From the NCBI RefSeq assembly GCF_019740355.2, contig NZ_CP091819.1, positions 3,286,001 through 3,350,000 of the forward strand: a DNA stretch of 64,000 bases, read 5' to 3'. A program made the position numbers and the translations under genes. The DNA is from Paracrocinitomix mangrovi. Lineage in GTDB: Bacteria > Bacteroidota > Bacteroidia > Flavobacteriales_D > Crocinitomicaceae. This document shows positions 29,175 through 38,501 of the stretch, in pieces. Numbering within the stretch: position 1 is the stretch's first letter; each line of letters starts with the position of its first letter. Below the pieces are notes generated by a model that ran no database searches, was not told where the DNA came from, and was given only the letters and a program-made list of their open reading frames with translations.

Positions 29175-31501
29175 TAAAAATTGAAGTTATAAGTGATGGC
29201 TGGAACTATGCCAAATAAATACAGCATTTCTGCTTTTGTTTGGGTCGGATCCACTTCATCAGCAACAAATGTTATACTGTATGGGTTTGCTCTGTTATAT
29301 ACATTGTAAGTTGACAGTACCCATTCGCTTTTCCATTTTCTGTCCGCATTTTTGCGTGGTCTAAATGCAATAGATAAATCCCAACGGTGATAATCTGGCA
29401 TTCTTTTTCCATTTCTGCTTGAATAAATTGGAACGGTCATTCCCATGTATTCCATTTTTCCAATTGGCATTGTTATGGCCGCACCTGTACTGAAAACAAA
29501 ATTGCTGCTAAACGTCCAACTTTTGCCAAGTTCATAAGACATTACTATTGAAAGGTCATGTGTTTTATCATATTTAGCAAAGTACAATTCATTGTTATTG
29601 ATTCCATCTATTTTTTTCTGTGTTCTACTTAAAGTATAGCTGATCCAGCCGGTGAAATTCCCTTTTGTCTTTTTGAATAAAAATTCTGCACCATATGCAA
29701 AAGCTCTTCCAAATCTTAATTCACCTTCAAGGTATGGGTTTAATAACAGTGTTGCATGATCTTTAAAATCAATGGCATTTTGCATTTGTTTGTAGTACAC
29801 TTCAACGGACGCCTGGTAAGTATTTTTATTGAAATTTTGAAAGTATCCCATTGCTATTTGATCTGCTATTTGAGGTTTAACATTCGGACTAGAAGGGAAC
29901 CAAATATCTAATGGAGATGACGCAGTGGAATTTGAAGCAAGATGAACGTATTGTCTTGTCCTATTATAAGATGCTTTTATTGAAGATGATTCATTAAAGA
30001 TATATGTCATTCCAACCCTTGGCTCTAATCCTCCATAAGTATGATAAATTTCACCTTTGGCAACATTTACTGTATCAGAAACCTGATAGTTTGCATCATA
30101 TTCATAGTAAGTAGTTGCTCCAATGTTCTGGAATACTGAATATCTCAAACCGTAAGTCGTTGTAAAGCGCTTTCCTATTTTCAACTCATGAGATATGTAG
30201 GCTGCATATTCTAGTCCATTTGTTTTGGGTACAACAAACTCTTCCAATATTGATTCTCCAACTCCATTGGCTCTTCCCGGATCAATTTGATGAAATGACC
30301 CTAATAAACCAAACTTCAAAGTATTGTTAGGGTTTAAATAATAAGTAAAATCTGTTTTTAAGTAATAATCTTTGATGTTTGAGGTCCATTCATATGCATC
30401 TAAACCTTGCGGTTGCCCCAGGAAGTAATCATAGTTACTAAAAGTGGCTGTGGTGTTTAAAAATAGTTTGTCTGAAAATACATGATTCCATCTGGTAGAA
30501 ACTGTAGCGTTACCCCAATCCATTCTAAAATACTCCGATAATCCCAATACATCTCTTCCTAAATATCCGGACAAGAAGATGCGATTGTTGTCATTTAGTT
30601 TGTAATTGGCTTTTAAGTTGACATCATAAAAATGAAGTTTGCTGTCATGAATGTCTTCATTTTTTGAAAGTGGTAAAAACATATCAGCATAAGTTCTTCG
30701 TCCTGAAACAATGATGGATCCCTTTTCTTTAACAATTGGGCCTCCCAGCGCAAGACGACTACTGATGGTTCCAATTCCCCCTACCATTTCAAATTTCTTC
30801 ATATTTCCATCCCTCATTCTTATGTCAAGCACAGAAGATAATCTTCCGCCAAATTGAGCCGGGATGCCACCTTTGTACAATTCAACTTCTTTAATTACAT
30901 CCGGATTAAATACAGAGAAAAATCCCATTAAATGAGAAGCGTTATAGACATTTGCCTCGTCCAATAAAATCAGGTTTTGATCAACAGAACCTCCACGTAC
31001 ATAAAATCCTGAACCACCTTCTCCAACAGTTGATACTCCGGGTAAAAGTTGTATAGCCTTAATAATGTCTACCTCTCCCATTAAGGCTGGCATCTTCTTG
31101 ATTTGACTAATGCTCAGTTTTTCTACACTCATATTGGTGTTGGTAATGTTGGCATTGCCTGCTTCACTGGTTATGGTAACTTCTTTTAAGGTATTAGAGC
31201 TTTCCAATTCTAGATCCAGCTGTATGTTTTTGTCTAACGAAATCTCCTTACTAATAGGCGCAAATCCAACAAAAGAATAAGTAAGTGTATACTCTCCTTT
31301 GGGAAGTGTAAGTGAATAAAATCCGTAGCTATTAGCTACAGCTCCAACTAATTCACCATTTAAAGAAGTTTTGACAGTGGCTCCAATTAATTCTTCTCCA
31401 GAGCTCATGTCTTTGATGTAGCCAGAGATGGTAAAGTTCTCCTGTGCAAGTACAACTGAGCTTTGAATGATTATAAGAAGAATAAAAATGTATCGTTTCA
31501 T
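29174..31501 (-). CDS. TonB-dependent outer-membrane receptor with carboxypeptidase-like regulatory domain
   Basis: A 775-residue receptor with a signal peptide (MKRYIFILLIIIQSSVVLAQ), a CarboxypepD_reg-like sandwich (about 24-108: SGYIKDMSSGEELIGATVK), a plug domain (about 120-235: LLPGVSTVGEGGSGFYVRGG; NPDVIKEVELYKGGIPAQFG) and a barrel to the C-terminus (PAITYNFNF). Energy from TonB-ExbB-ExbD would drive uptake of an unknown ligand. Together with the DUF4249 lipoprotein it forms a two-gene operon. A good promoter lies upstream on the minus strand. No SusD-like gene is present, so it is not a standard polysaccharide-utilisation pair. Confidence 0.92.
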   Translation of the reverse strand: MKRYIFILLIIIQSSVVLAQENFTISGYIKDMSSGEELIGATVKTSLNGELVGAVANSYGFYSLTLPKGEYTLTYSFVGFAPISKEISLDKNIQLDLELESSNTLKEVTITSEAGNANITNTNMSVEKLSISQIKKMPALMGEVDIIKAIQLLPGVSTVGEGGSGFYVRGGSVDQNLILLDEANVYNASHLMGFFSVFNPDVIKEVELYKGGIPAQFGGRLSSVLDIRMRDGNMKKFEMVGGIGTISSRLALGGPIVKEKGSIIVSGRRTYADMFLPLSKNEDIHDSKLHFYDVNLKANYKLNDNNRIFLSGYLGRDVLGLSEYFRMDWGNATVSTRWNHVFSDKLFLNTTATFSNYDYFLGQPQGLDAYEWTSNIKDYYLKTDFTYYLNPNNTLKFGLLGSFHQIDPGRANGVGESILEEFVVPKTNGLEYAAYISHELKIGKRFTTTYGLRYSVFQNIGATTYYEYDANYQVSDTVNVAKGEIYHTYGGLEPRVGMTYIFNESSSIKASYNRTRQYVHLASNSTASSPLDIWFPSSPNVKPQIADQIAMGYFQNFNKNTYQASVEVYYKQMQNAIDFKDHATLLLNPYLEGELRFGRAFAYGAEFLFKKTKGNFTGWISYTLSRTQKKIDGINNNELYFAKYDKTHDLSIVMSYELGKSWTFSSNFVFSTGAAITMPIGKMEYMGMTVPIYSSRNGKRMPDYHRWDLSIAFRPRKNADRKWKSEWVLSTYNVYNRANPYSITFVADEVDPTQTKAEMLYLFGIVPAITYNFNF

Positions 31502-31542
31502 TCGATTTAAGTAGCCTCCTCAACCTAATTGATTGAGGATTG

Positions 31543-31574
31543 CAAAGTTATACAATTGTCTAGCTAAAATCCAA
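31543..31574 (-). promoter_or_regulatory. Promoter of the TonB receptor operon
   Basis: On the minus strand TTG (complement of 31572-31574) and TAACTTTG (complement of 31543-31550) are 21 bases apart, fitting the Bacteroidota pattern. The -7 box is 42 bases before the receptor ATG. Confidence 0.55.
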
Positions 31575-31597
31575 TTAAAAATTACGATCTTTAATGT

Positions 31598-32848
31598 ATG
31601 CTCGAAACACACTTACATTCCCTCTTTGATGCTAAAAAATTGGGCAACATTTTTCAAACTACAACTGATCAAAAACTTAAGGTAGTTCAATTTGGTGTGC
31701 GAAATAAAAATTCAGGTCCGGATTTTCTAGAGTCTATCATTGAGTACGATAATAAGTTGTGGGCAGGTCATATTGAGTTTCATATCAATTCTTCAGATTG
31801 GAAAAAACACAATCACCACCTTGATGAGTCTTATAATAATGTAATTGCGCATTTTGTATTAAATCATGATATGGAGGTTGTGATTAATAATTTCAAGCTT
31901 CCGGTGGTAGAACTAAATCAAGTTATAGCAAATCAAAAACTTAACGATTCATTTAATAGTAATAAAGATGTTATTGTTTGTTCAAAGCAAATAAAAAAGG
32001 TTGCTGCCCTTGAGCTTCAAAATCAAATTAATGCTTCACTGCAAAGTAGGTTAGATCAAAAAGCAAATGAGATTTTACAATTACTTAAAGAAAATCATGG
32101 AGATCAAAAAAAGTCGTTTTTCATCCTTTTAGCACAGGCATTAGGTGGTAAAGTAAATAAAGAGGCTTTCAAAGATTTGTCAGAAAAAATCAATCCTGCA
32201 ATTATCGCACATCTCAATTATAACCCAATTAAGATAGAAGCTTATTTAATGGGATTGTCAGGTATGTTGCCTATGCAACATGATAGTGAATATGTGCAGT
32301 ATTTAATTGATGAATTTAGTTATCAAAAAAAATTGTTTTTATTGAATCCGCTCTCATCCACTGCCTGGCATACTTCAGGGATGAGACCATCTTCACATCC
32401 GAATATCAGGTTGGCACAATTAGCCGCTATTTTAACTCGCTATCATGAAATTGATATTTATCAGCAAGGCATTACCTATTGGCAAAGAGCATTGAAGATT
32501 GAGCTTTCAACTTTCTGGAAAACCCATTTTACTTTTGCTAAGTCAACTCAAGAAAAATCTATTCAAATCAGTCATGCTGCAATGCAATTAATAATGATTA
32601 ATGCAGTATTGCCTTTTCAATACGCCATGGCTAAATTTAAAGCAGATATTGATGCGCAAGAAAAAGTTAAAATCAATTTATCTCAGTTGCCATCTGAAAA
32701 TAATGCTGTTATAAAAATGTGGAATAAAATAGGTGTAAAACCTAAAAATGCTTTTGATTCTCAAGGATTATTAGCGCTTAAAAATGAGCTTTGCAACCAA
32801 AAAAAGTGCTTATTTTGTAATATCGGTAAATTTGTACTCAATAAATGA
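31598..32848 (+). CDS. DUF2851 family protein
   Basis: A 416-residue cytoplasmic protein matching the DUF2851 family of Bacteroidota. Signature parts are RNKNSGPDFLESIIEYDNKLWAGHIE-type opening (residues about 32-58, split by conserved GPDF and GHIE), SSDWKKHNHHLDESYNNVIAH, and NIRLAQLAAILTRY later. A conserved cysteine-rich end (NQKKCLFCNIGKF) could bind metal. Acidic and histidine residues in the N-terminal part (HIEFHINSSDW) recall a nuclease-like active site, but this is speculative. It overlaps the PspC gene by four bases (ATGA), starting a compact four-gene run. Confidence 0.88.
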   Translation: MLETHLHSLFDAKKLGNIFQTTTDQKLKVVQFGVRNKNSGPDFLESIIEYDNKLWAGHIEFHINSSDWKKHNHHLDESYNNVIAHFVLNHDMEVVINNFKLPVVELNQVIANQKLNDSFNSNKDVIVCSKQIKKVAALELQNQINASLQSRLDQKANEILQLLKENHGDQKKSFFILLAQALGGKVNKEAFKDLSEKINPAIIAHLNYNPIKIEAYLMGLSGMLPMQHDSEYVQYLIDEFSYQKKLFLLNPLSSTAWHTSGMRPSSHPNIRLAQLAAILTRYHEIDIYQQGITYWQRALKIELSTFWKTHFTFAKSTQEKSIQISHAAMQLIMINAVLPFQYAMAKFKADIDAQEKVKINLSQLPSENNAVIKMWNKIGVKPKNAFDSQGLLALKNELCNQKKCLFCNIGKFVLNK

Positions 32849-33078
32849 ATCTCATTCAAAAAATATCCCTTTTTTTCGAGCTCAGATCCTTTGGTGTTAG
32901 CACTTGGTTTGCCAGAAAAATAGGAGTTGAGGTATCCCGAGTTAGATTATTCTTTATTTATTTTTCATTTATTGGTTTAGGCTCACCGGTAATTTTATAC
33001 TTGATGATGGCCTGGATATTAGAGCACAAACACATCTTTAAATTACAACGCAAGCGCAAAACTATTTGGGAGTTATAG
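32845..33078 (+). CDS. PspC domain-containing small membrane protein
   Basis: A 77-residue protein with the PspC fold: an amphipathic start (LRSFGVSTWFARKIGVEVSRVRLFFIY), a hydrophobic helix (FSFIGLGSPVILYLMMAWIL) and a basic tail. PspC proteins take part in envelope stress responses in proteobacteria; in Bacteroidota the short forms are of unknown role. It overlaps the DUF2851 gene by four bases and its stop is directly followed by the channel gene, so translation is probably coupled. Confidence 0.8.
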   Translation: MNLIQKISLFFELRSFGVSTWFARKIGVEVSRVRLFFIYFSFIGLGSPVILYLMMAWILEHKHIFKLQRKRKTIWEL

Positions 33079-34095
33079 ATGTTACTGAATTATAAATATT
33101 TTGCGAAGGTTTATTATGCCTTGTTTGTGGTAATAGGAATTATTGTCACAGGTACTTTGGGTTTCATGATTGTAGAAGGGTGGAGTTTGCTTGACTCTTT
33201 TTATATGACACTACAAACTGTATCTACAGTTGGTTTTAATGAGATTAAGCCTTTGTCACCGGAAGGAAAAATATTTACTTCATTTTTGATCATTTTATCA
33301 TTTGGTACTTTTGGTTATGTAGTGACTGCAATAACTTCCTACGTAGTTTCAGGTGAGTATAAAAAGTACTTTCAAGAATATAAGACTTTAAAAACAGCAG
33401 AGAATATGGAGAACCATACAATAGTTTGCGGATATGGAAGGGTTGGAAAACAAGCTGCTCACGATTTAAAATTCTACAAAAAGAGTTTTGTCGTAGTAGA
33501 AAGAGATCAAGAGATTACAAACGATCCTGAATTTAATGAGATCACTTTTATAAAAGGTGATTCCACAGATGATCAAGCCCTTTTGAAAGCAAATATTTCT
33601 AATGCTACTTCATTGATTACTGCCTTACCTAATGATGCAGATAATTTATTTGTAGTGCTATCTGCTCGTGAATTAAATCCCAAATTGAAAATTATCTCAA
33701 GGGCATCTTCTTATTCATCAATGAGAAAATTGAGAATTGCCGGTGCAGATAATGTAATCATGCCTGATACAGTTGGTGGTGCTCACATGGCTTCATTGGT
33801 TGTTACCCCTGATATGATGGAGTTCATGGATTTAATTAAAGTTTCAGGAAAATCAACGGTAAATTTAGAAGAAGTTAGTTTTCAAGATTTACCCGAAGCA
33901 TACCAAAACCTTACAATTGGTGAGCTTGAAAATTTTTCTAAATCAGGTTGTAATGTAATTGGATATCGAACTGAAGAAGGAGAATACATCATAAACCCTC
34001 CAAACGATATGAAAATTACTAAGAATTCAAAAATGTTCGTTTTGGGAAATCCTGAACAAATTAAAAAACTAAACACCGTTCTGGGAATATCATAA
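33079..34095 (+). CDS. Two-helix potassium channel with RCK (TrkA-N/TrkA-C) domains
   Basis: A 338-residue ion channel subunit of the MthK type. Transmembrane helix 1 is at about 11-32, the pore helix and filter are TLQTVSTVGFNEI (T50, V51, G52, F53), and helix 2 is at about 67-90. A cytoplasmic TrkA-N domain follows with the nucleotide loop VCGYGRVGKQA (about 115), then TrkA-C at about 250-335. The filter TVGF instead of TVGYG is seen in related bacterial channels and may change selectivity. It would form a tetramer gated by nucleotide or calcium. It starts on the base after the PspC stop and ends on the base before the next gene. Confidence 0.88.
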   Translation: MLLNYKYFAKVYYALFVVIGIIVTGTLGFMIVEGWSLLDSFYMTLQTVSTVGFNEIKPLSPEGKIFTSFLIILSFGTFGYVVTAITSYVVSGEYKKYFQEYKTLKTAENMENHTIVCGYGRVGKQAAHDLKFYKKSFVVVERDQEITNDPEFNEITFIKGDSTDDQALLKANISNATSLITALPNDADNLFVVLSARELNPKLKIISRASSYSSMRKLRIAGADNVIMPDTVGGAHMASLVVTPDMMEFMDLIKVSGKSTVNLEEVSFQDLPEAYQNLTIGELENFSKSGCNVIGYRTEEGEYIINPPNDMKITKNSKMFVLGNPEQIKKLNTVLGIS

Positions 34096-34983
34096 ATGCA
34101 CATTTTAATTACAGGATCTAACGGCTTATTGGGCCAAAAAATAGTAGCGCAGTTATTAGATGCTAACATCTCCTTTGTGGCAACCTCTAAAGGAAAGAAC
34201 AGAAATCCAGATTGCCCTGAGGAATTTTATCAATCTCTTGATATTACTGATAAAGCCCAAATTGAATCTATTTGTGACGGGCAAGAGTTTACGGCAATCA
34301 TCAACACGGCTGCCATGACTAATGTAGATGCATGTGAAGAGAATGAGGCTGAATGTAGAAAGGTAAATGTAGCTGCTGTTAAAAATTTATATGAAGTTTC
34401 TGAAGATTTAGGTTTATACTTTGTTCAAGTTTCAACAGATTTTGTTTTTGATGGTGAAAATGGACCATACAAAGAAGAGGATGAGAGAAACCCTTTGAGT
34501 ATATATGCCACTTCTAAAAGGGATGCAGAGGATATTCTGATTAATGGTAACTACCCCAACTGGTCTATTTTAAGAACCATTATTGTATATGGTGAAGGGA
34601 ATAATTTAAGTAGGTCTAACATTGTACTCTGGGCAAAAGAAGCGCTAAAACAAGGAAATGAATTGACTATTGTAAATGATCAGTTTAGAGCTCCAACATG
34701 GGCAGATGATTTGGCATGGGCTTGTATTCAATCAGTAAAGTTAAAGGCTGAAGGAATTTTTCATATCTCTGGCCCGGAAACTATTTCCATTTATGATTTG
34801 GTTTGTAGAATTGCAGATTTTTATGGATTTGATAAAACCGTCGTTAAACCGATATCTTCAAATACCTTGAATCAAAAAGCAAAAAGACCTCCAAAAACCG
34901 GCTTTGATTTAACAAAATCAGCAAAGATTTTATCCTATCGACCACTAACATTAGAAGAAAGCCTTCAGTACATTACAAATTAG
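34096..34983 (+). CDS. RmlD-like sugar-nucleotide reductase (extended SDR family)
   Basis: A 295-residue NAD(P)-binding protein. The Rossmann loop is LITGSNGLLGQK (residues 4-15), the conserved NTAAMTNVDACE lies near 75, STDFVFDG near 112 and the catalytic YATSK near 137. This order fits dTDP-4-dehydrorhamnose reductase relatives, which reduce a 4-keto sugar nucleotide. No other rhamnose genes are nearby, so the exact substrate is not known. It begins on the base after the channel stop, continuing the compact operon that began with DUF2851. Confidence 0.85.
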   Translation: MHILITGSNGLLGQKIVAQLLDANISFVATSKGKNRNPDCPEEFYQSLDITDKAQIESICDGQEFTAIINTAAMTNVDACEENEAECRKVNVAAVKNLYEVSEDLGLYFVQVSTDFVFDGENGPYKEEDERNPLSIYATSKRDAEDILINGNYPNWSILRTIIVYGEGNNLSRSNIVLWAKEALKQGNELTIVNDQFRAPTWADDLAWACIQSVKLKAEGIFHISGPETISIYDLVCRIADFYGFDKTVVKPISSNTLNQKAKRPPKTGFDLTKSAKILSYRPLTLEESLQYITN

Positions 34984-35001
34984 TCCCTAAGATTAATTTT
35001 T

Positions 35002-35009
35002 TATATTTG
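35002..35009 (+). promoter_or_regulatory. -7 promoter element for the symporter gene (TATATTTG)
   Basis: Exact TAnnTTTG match. It contains the TTG at 35007 that would otherwise be an in-frame start, so the true start is more likely the ATG at 35043, 33 bases downstream. Confidence 0.5.
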
Positions 35010-35042
35010 CTCGAACCCGTACTAGAACACTTAAAATCTAAT

Positions 35043-37013
35043 ATGAAGAAATTACTTGCCTTCCTATTTTTATTAATTCCATTTTTCAACTTCGCAAGAG
35101 ATAAAGGTATCGATCAAAAGATTGATGAAACCTTTGGAAGCTATACTTCCTGGTTTGTTGATTTTATCTTTATGCCAATCCCATTTAGTAAGGATATTCA
35201 AGTTCCTTGGGTGCTTATTGTGCTAATTGGTGCTGCGGTAAGTTTTACTATTTACTTCAGATTTATCAATGTTCGTGGATTTAAAACTGCGATCAATATT
35301 GTCAGAGGTAAATATGATGAATTAGAAAGTGGAGAAGATCATATTGAGGCTTCAGAAGATACAGTTCATACAGTTGACGGAGATATCGTTGATACGATAA
35401 GAGTTGAGCAAAAAGAAGGTGAACATCACGGAGAGGTTTCTCACTTTCAAGCTTTAACTGCTGCATTGTCTGCGACAGTAGGTTTAGGAAACATTGCCGG
35501 AGTAGCCGTAGCTTTATCTGTTGGTGGACCAGGTGCCACTTTTTGGATGATTGTTGCAGGTTTAATTGGGATGGCGTCTAAGTTTACTGAATGTACACTA
35601 GGAGTAAAATACCGTGAAATTGATAAAGACGGTAAAGTGTTTGGTGGACCTATGTACTACCTTAAAAAAGGTTTGCGAGACAAAAAAATGGCCAATTTTG
35701 GTAGAGTTTTAGCTGTGATTTTTGCTATCATGTGTATCGGAGGATCATTTGGTGGAGGTAATATGTTCCAATCAAATCAGGCGTTTGCAATGCTTGAATC
35801 TTATGGTTCAACTAAGGCTTCAGAATATGAAAATCTTAGTGAAACTGTTGGAGAACAAGTAAAATATAATTTCTACACAGAAGAAACTATTACTATTGAA
35901 TCAGTTAAAAAAGATTCAATTACTTATAAAAAAGGTGATGAATCAGTGACTGTTTCAAATGAGACAATGGTAGGTGATTCAACTAGAATTGGAACTACTG
36001 ATGAAACAATTAAGAAAGATACAGATTTTGAAACCCTTGTAGGTGAAAATGTAATTATCGCTTCGCCTCAATCTTTATTGTACAATGTTGAATCTGTTGA
36101 GAATGGAGAAGTGACTTTGGTGTATAAAGACGAAAAGAAAGTAGTTTCAGAAGAAGAGTTTAAAGCTGGAGGAGTTGTTACACCATTAACTGGATATGGT
36201 TTCATTTTCGGAATTGTGATGGCTATTTTAGTAGGTATCGTAATTATTGGTGGTATTAAAAAAATTGCAAAGGTTACAGACAAAATTGTTCCATTCATGG
36301 TGGCAATTTATGTATTAGCTGCAATGACAATTTTAATAATGAAAGGAAGTGAAATTCCAAGAGCCTTCGGTCAAATATTTGAAGGTGCTTTTACCGGATT
36401 AGGGATTGCAGGAGGTGTTTTCGGTGTGTTGATACAAGGTTTCCAAAGAGCGGCTTTTTCCAATGAAGCCGGAATTGGTTCGGCATCTATCGCTCACTCT
36501 GCGGTAAAAACAAAATATGCAGCTAGTGAAGGATTGGTTGCTTTGTTAGAGCCTTTTATTGATACTGTTTTAGTTTGTACTATGACTGCATTAGTGCTTA
36601 TTATTACAAATGGAGACGGATCTATTATGGAATACGGTACAAAAGTTTCTCAAGGAGTAGAGGTAACGTCTGCAGCTTTCGGCTCGGTATTTAGTTTCTT
36701 CCCATTGATTTTAACAATAGCTGTAATTTTATTTGCATTCTCAAGTATGATTTCATGGTCGTATTACGGATATCAAGCATGGACCTTTTTGTTTGGTAGA
36801 GATAAAAAAGTAGAATATGCTTATAAAGCCTTATTTTGTGTATTCGTAGTAGTTGGAGCCGCATCTCAACTTGATTCGGTAATGGGCTTCTCAGATGCTA
36901 TGATCTTTGCAATGTTGGTTCCTAATATGATTGGATTATTTATTCTTGCTCCGGTGGCTGGTCAGGAATTGAAAAAATTCATGGGCAAAGTCAAAGAACT
37001 CAAAGCAAGATAA
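35043..37013 (+). CDS. Sodium:amino acid (AGCS family) symporter with soluble insert
   Basis: A 656-residue inner-membrane carrier that would take up alanine or glycine with sodium. Family motifs are HFQALTAALSATVGLGNIAG (about 138-157), SKFTECTLGVKYRE (about 180), GGPMYYLKKGL and FQRAAFSNEAGIGSAS. Typical members have about 450-570 residues. This one has an extra hydrophilic stretch at about 252-380, between NMFQSNQAFAM and the helix GYGFIFGIVMAILVGIVI. The stretch contains two similar beta-rich units (ESVKKDSITYKKGDESVTVS at 286 and ESVENGEVTLVYKDEKKVVS at 350). The ATG at 35043 begins the first hydrophobic segment and is preferred over TTG 35007. Confidence 0.9.
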   Translation: MKKLLAFLFLLIPFFNFARDKGIDQKIDETFGSYTSWFVDFIFMPIPFSKDIQVPWVLIVLIGAAVSFTIYFRFINVRGFKTAINIVRGKYDELESGEDHIEASEDTVHTVDGDIVDTIRVEQKEGEHHGEVSHFQALTAALSATVGLGNIAGVAVALSVGGPGATFWMIVAGLIGMASKFTECTLGVKYREIDKDGKVFGGPMYYLKKGLRDKKMANFGRVLAVIFAIMCIGGSFGGGNMFQSNQAFAMLESYGSTKASEYENLSETVGEQVKYNFYTEETITIESVKKDSITYKKGDESVTVSNETMVGDSTRIGTTDETIKKDTDFETLVGENVIIASPQSLLYNVESVENGEVTLVYKDEKKVVSEEEFKAGGVVTPLTGYGFIFGIVMAILVGIVIIGGIKKIAKVTDKIVPFMVAIYVLAAMTILIMKGSEIPRAFGQIFEGAFTGLGIAGGVFGVLIQGFQRAAFSNEAGIGSASIAHSAVKTKYAASEGLVALLEPFIDTVLVCTMTALVLIITNGDGSIMEYGTKVSQGVEVTSAAFGSVFSFFPLILTIAVILFAFSSMISWSYYGYQAWTFLFGRDKKVEYAYKALFCVFVVVGAASQLDSVMGFSDAMIFAMLVPNMIGLFILAPVAGQELKKFMGKVKELKAR

Positions 37014-37014
37014 T

Positions 37015-37872
37015 GTGAAATCTTATTTCCACTTTACAAGGAAACAAAAGGTTGGAGTAGTAAGTATTTCAATCATTATTGTCTTTTTGATAGTGGTTTT
37101 AAATGTCAATAAAAGTCAGGGTTTACCTGATGCGGACGTAATTCCCATAAGCGAAGCTGATTTTATCCAAATTAAGGGTGATAATCACTTAGACACCCTT
37201 GAAGCAAATTCAGAATTTACTAAAGACAAATCAAAAAGTAAAACAACTTATAAGCTTTCAAAGTTTGATCCAAATTTACTTGACCAAAAAGGCTGGGAAG
37301 GAATTGGTTTCTCTGATAAACAAGCTAAGTCAATAGTTGATTATAGAGACAAATATGGTCCTTTTGTTAAAGCAGAAGACGTAGAGAAAATATACGTAAT
37401 AAGCGAAGATAAATTTAAGGAAATCGAACCTTACATGATCCTTGATGGGGCTGATCCGGTTTCGGATATCCCAAATTCAATTTTGATCAATTCTTGCAAT
37501 TCAACTGATTTGGAGGCACTCAAAGGAATTGGACCTTTCTATGCTGAACGTATTATTAAATACAGAGATTTTTTAGGTGGATTTGTGAGTAAAGATCAGT
37601 TCAATGAAGTTTACGGTTTGTCCGAATTGGCAATTGAATCTCTGAGTTTAACGGCAGAGTTTGATCTGAATCAAATTAAAAAAATCAATATCAATGAGGA
37701 TAAGAAAGAAGACATTAGAAAACATCCTTATTTCAAAGAGAATTGGGGAGCAGTGGCTGAAATAATTAAAAGAAGATCGGAGTCTAAAATTGAAAATTTA
37801 GATTTTTTGGAGGAAAAAGGATTAATGTCTAAATCGGAGATTGAAAAAGTGTCTCCTTATATATCATACTAA
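37015..37872 (+). CDS. Membrane-anchored helix-hairpin-helix protein (ComEA-like)
   Basis: A 285-residue protein starting at GTG 37015, with one membrane segment at about 13-29 and three helix-hairpin-helix units outside it. The clearest are KSIVDYRDKYGPFVKAEDVEK (about 103) and the hairpin LEALKGIGPFYAERIIKYRD (about 163-182). The HhH fold binds DNA non-specifically; ComEA-like proteins receive DNA during natural transformation, but this layout is also found widely in Bacteroidota without proven competence. The start is one base after the symporter stop, and its own stop is followed directly by apt. Confidence 0.83.
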   Translation: MKSYFHFTRKQKVGVVSISIIIVFLIVVLNVNKSQGLPDADVIPISEADFIQIKGDNHLDTLEANSEFTKDKSKSKTTYKLSKFDPNLLDQKGWEGIGFSDKQAKSIVDYRDKYGPFVKAEDVEKIYVISEDKFKEIEPYMILDGADPVSDIPNSILINSCNSTDLEALKGIGPFYAERIIKYRDFLGGFVSKDQFNEVYGLSELAIESLSLTAEFDLNQIKKININEDKKEDIRKHPYFKENWGAVAEIIKRRSESKIENLDFLEEKGLMSKSEIEKVSPYISY

Positions 37873-38406
37873 ATGAGCGCATTGTCAGAAGAAATAAAAA
37901 AAGTTATCAGGGATGTACCAAACTTCCCCAAAGAAGGAATCGTATTTAAGGATATCACACCAATTTTACATGATCCAAATTTGTGTAAAATGATTAAAAA
38001 CGCAATAGTAAGTGAAGTAAAAAATCTTGGTGTTGATGTTGTTGCCGGAATTGAAAGTAGAGGTTTTTTGTTTGGATTATCATTGGCAATGGAACTAGAT
38101 GTGCCATTCGTTTTGATAAGAAAAAAAGGGAAGTTACCATATGAAACCGTTTCGTATAAATATGATTTGGAATATGGTTCTGCCGAAATCGAAATGCATA
38201 TTGATGCAATTTCTCCTAATCAAAAAGTGCTGATTCATGATGATTTATTGGCGACAGGAGGAACAGCAGCAGCTGTTTCAGAACTAGTGAAAAAACAAGG
38301 GGCAACTGTTGCAGGTTATAGTTTTTTAATCGAGTTAGCTTTCCTTGAAGGAAGTGAATTATTAACCAAATACTCAGAAAATATTAGTACTTTAGTCCGC
38401 TACTAA
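37873..38406 (+). CDS. apt: Adenine phosphoribosyltransferase
   Basis: A 177-residue purine salvage enzyme that makes AMP from adenine and PRPP. Motifs are FPKEGIVFKDITPIL (about 16-30), AGIESRGFLFG (about 58), the flexible-loop region RKKGKLPYETVSYKYDLEYG and the PRPP-binding loop VLIHDDLLATGGTA (about 117-130). The length matches the family. The ATG is the base after the stop of the HhH gene. Confidence 0.96.
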   Translation: MSALSEEIKKVIRDVPNFPKEGIVFKDITPILHDPNLCKMIKNAIVSEVKNLGVDVVAGIESRGFLFGLSLAMELDVPFVLIRKKGKLPYETVSYKYDLEYGSAEIEMHIDAISPNQKVLIHDDLLATGGTAAAVSELVKKQGATVAGYSFLIELAFLEGSELLTKYSENISTLVRY

Positions 38407-38454
38407 ATAAAACACCTTGAAGCTACGACAGTCCTTTAGAGTGTAGTATTTAGC

Positions 38455-38482
38455 TTGAACGGTTGGTTCCGGTATATTTTTG
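38455..38482 (+). promoter_or_regulatory. Promoter of the acyl-CoA dehydrogenase gene
   Basis: TTG at 38455-38457 and TATTTTTG at 38475-38482 with 17 bases between, 19 bases before the ATG. Confidence 0.5.
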
Positions 38483-38501
38483 AGAAACGTATTACTTAAA
38501 C

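Noticed and set aside
29174-31501. SusC-type receptor of a polysaccharide-utilisation locus
   Set aside because: There is no SusD-like lipoprotein or glycoside hydrolase; the partner is DUF4249 and the receptor is shorter than typical SusC.
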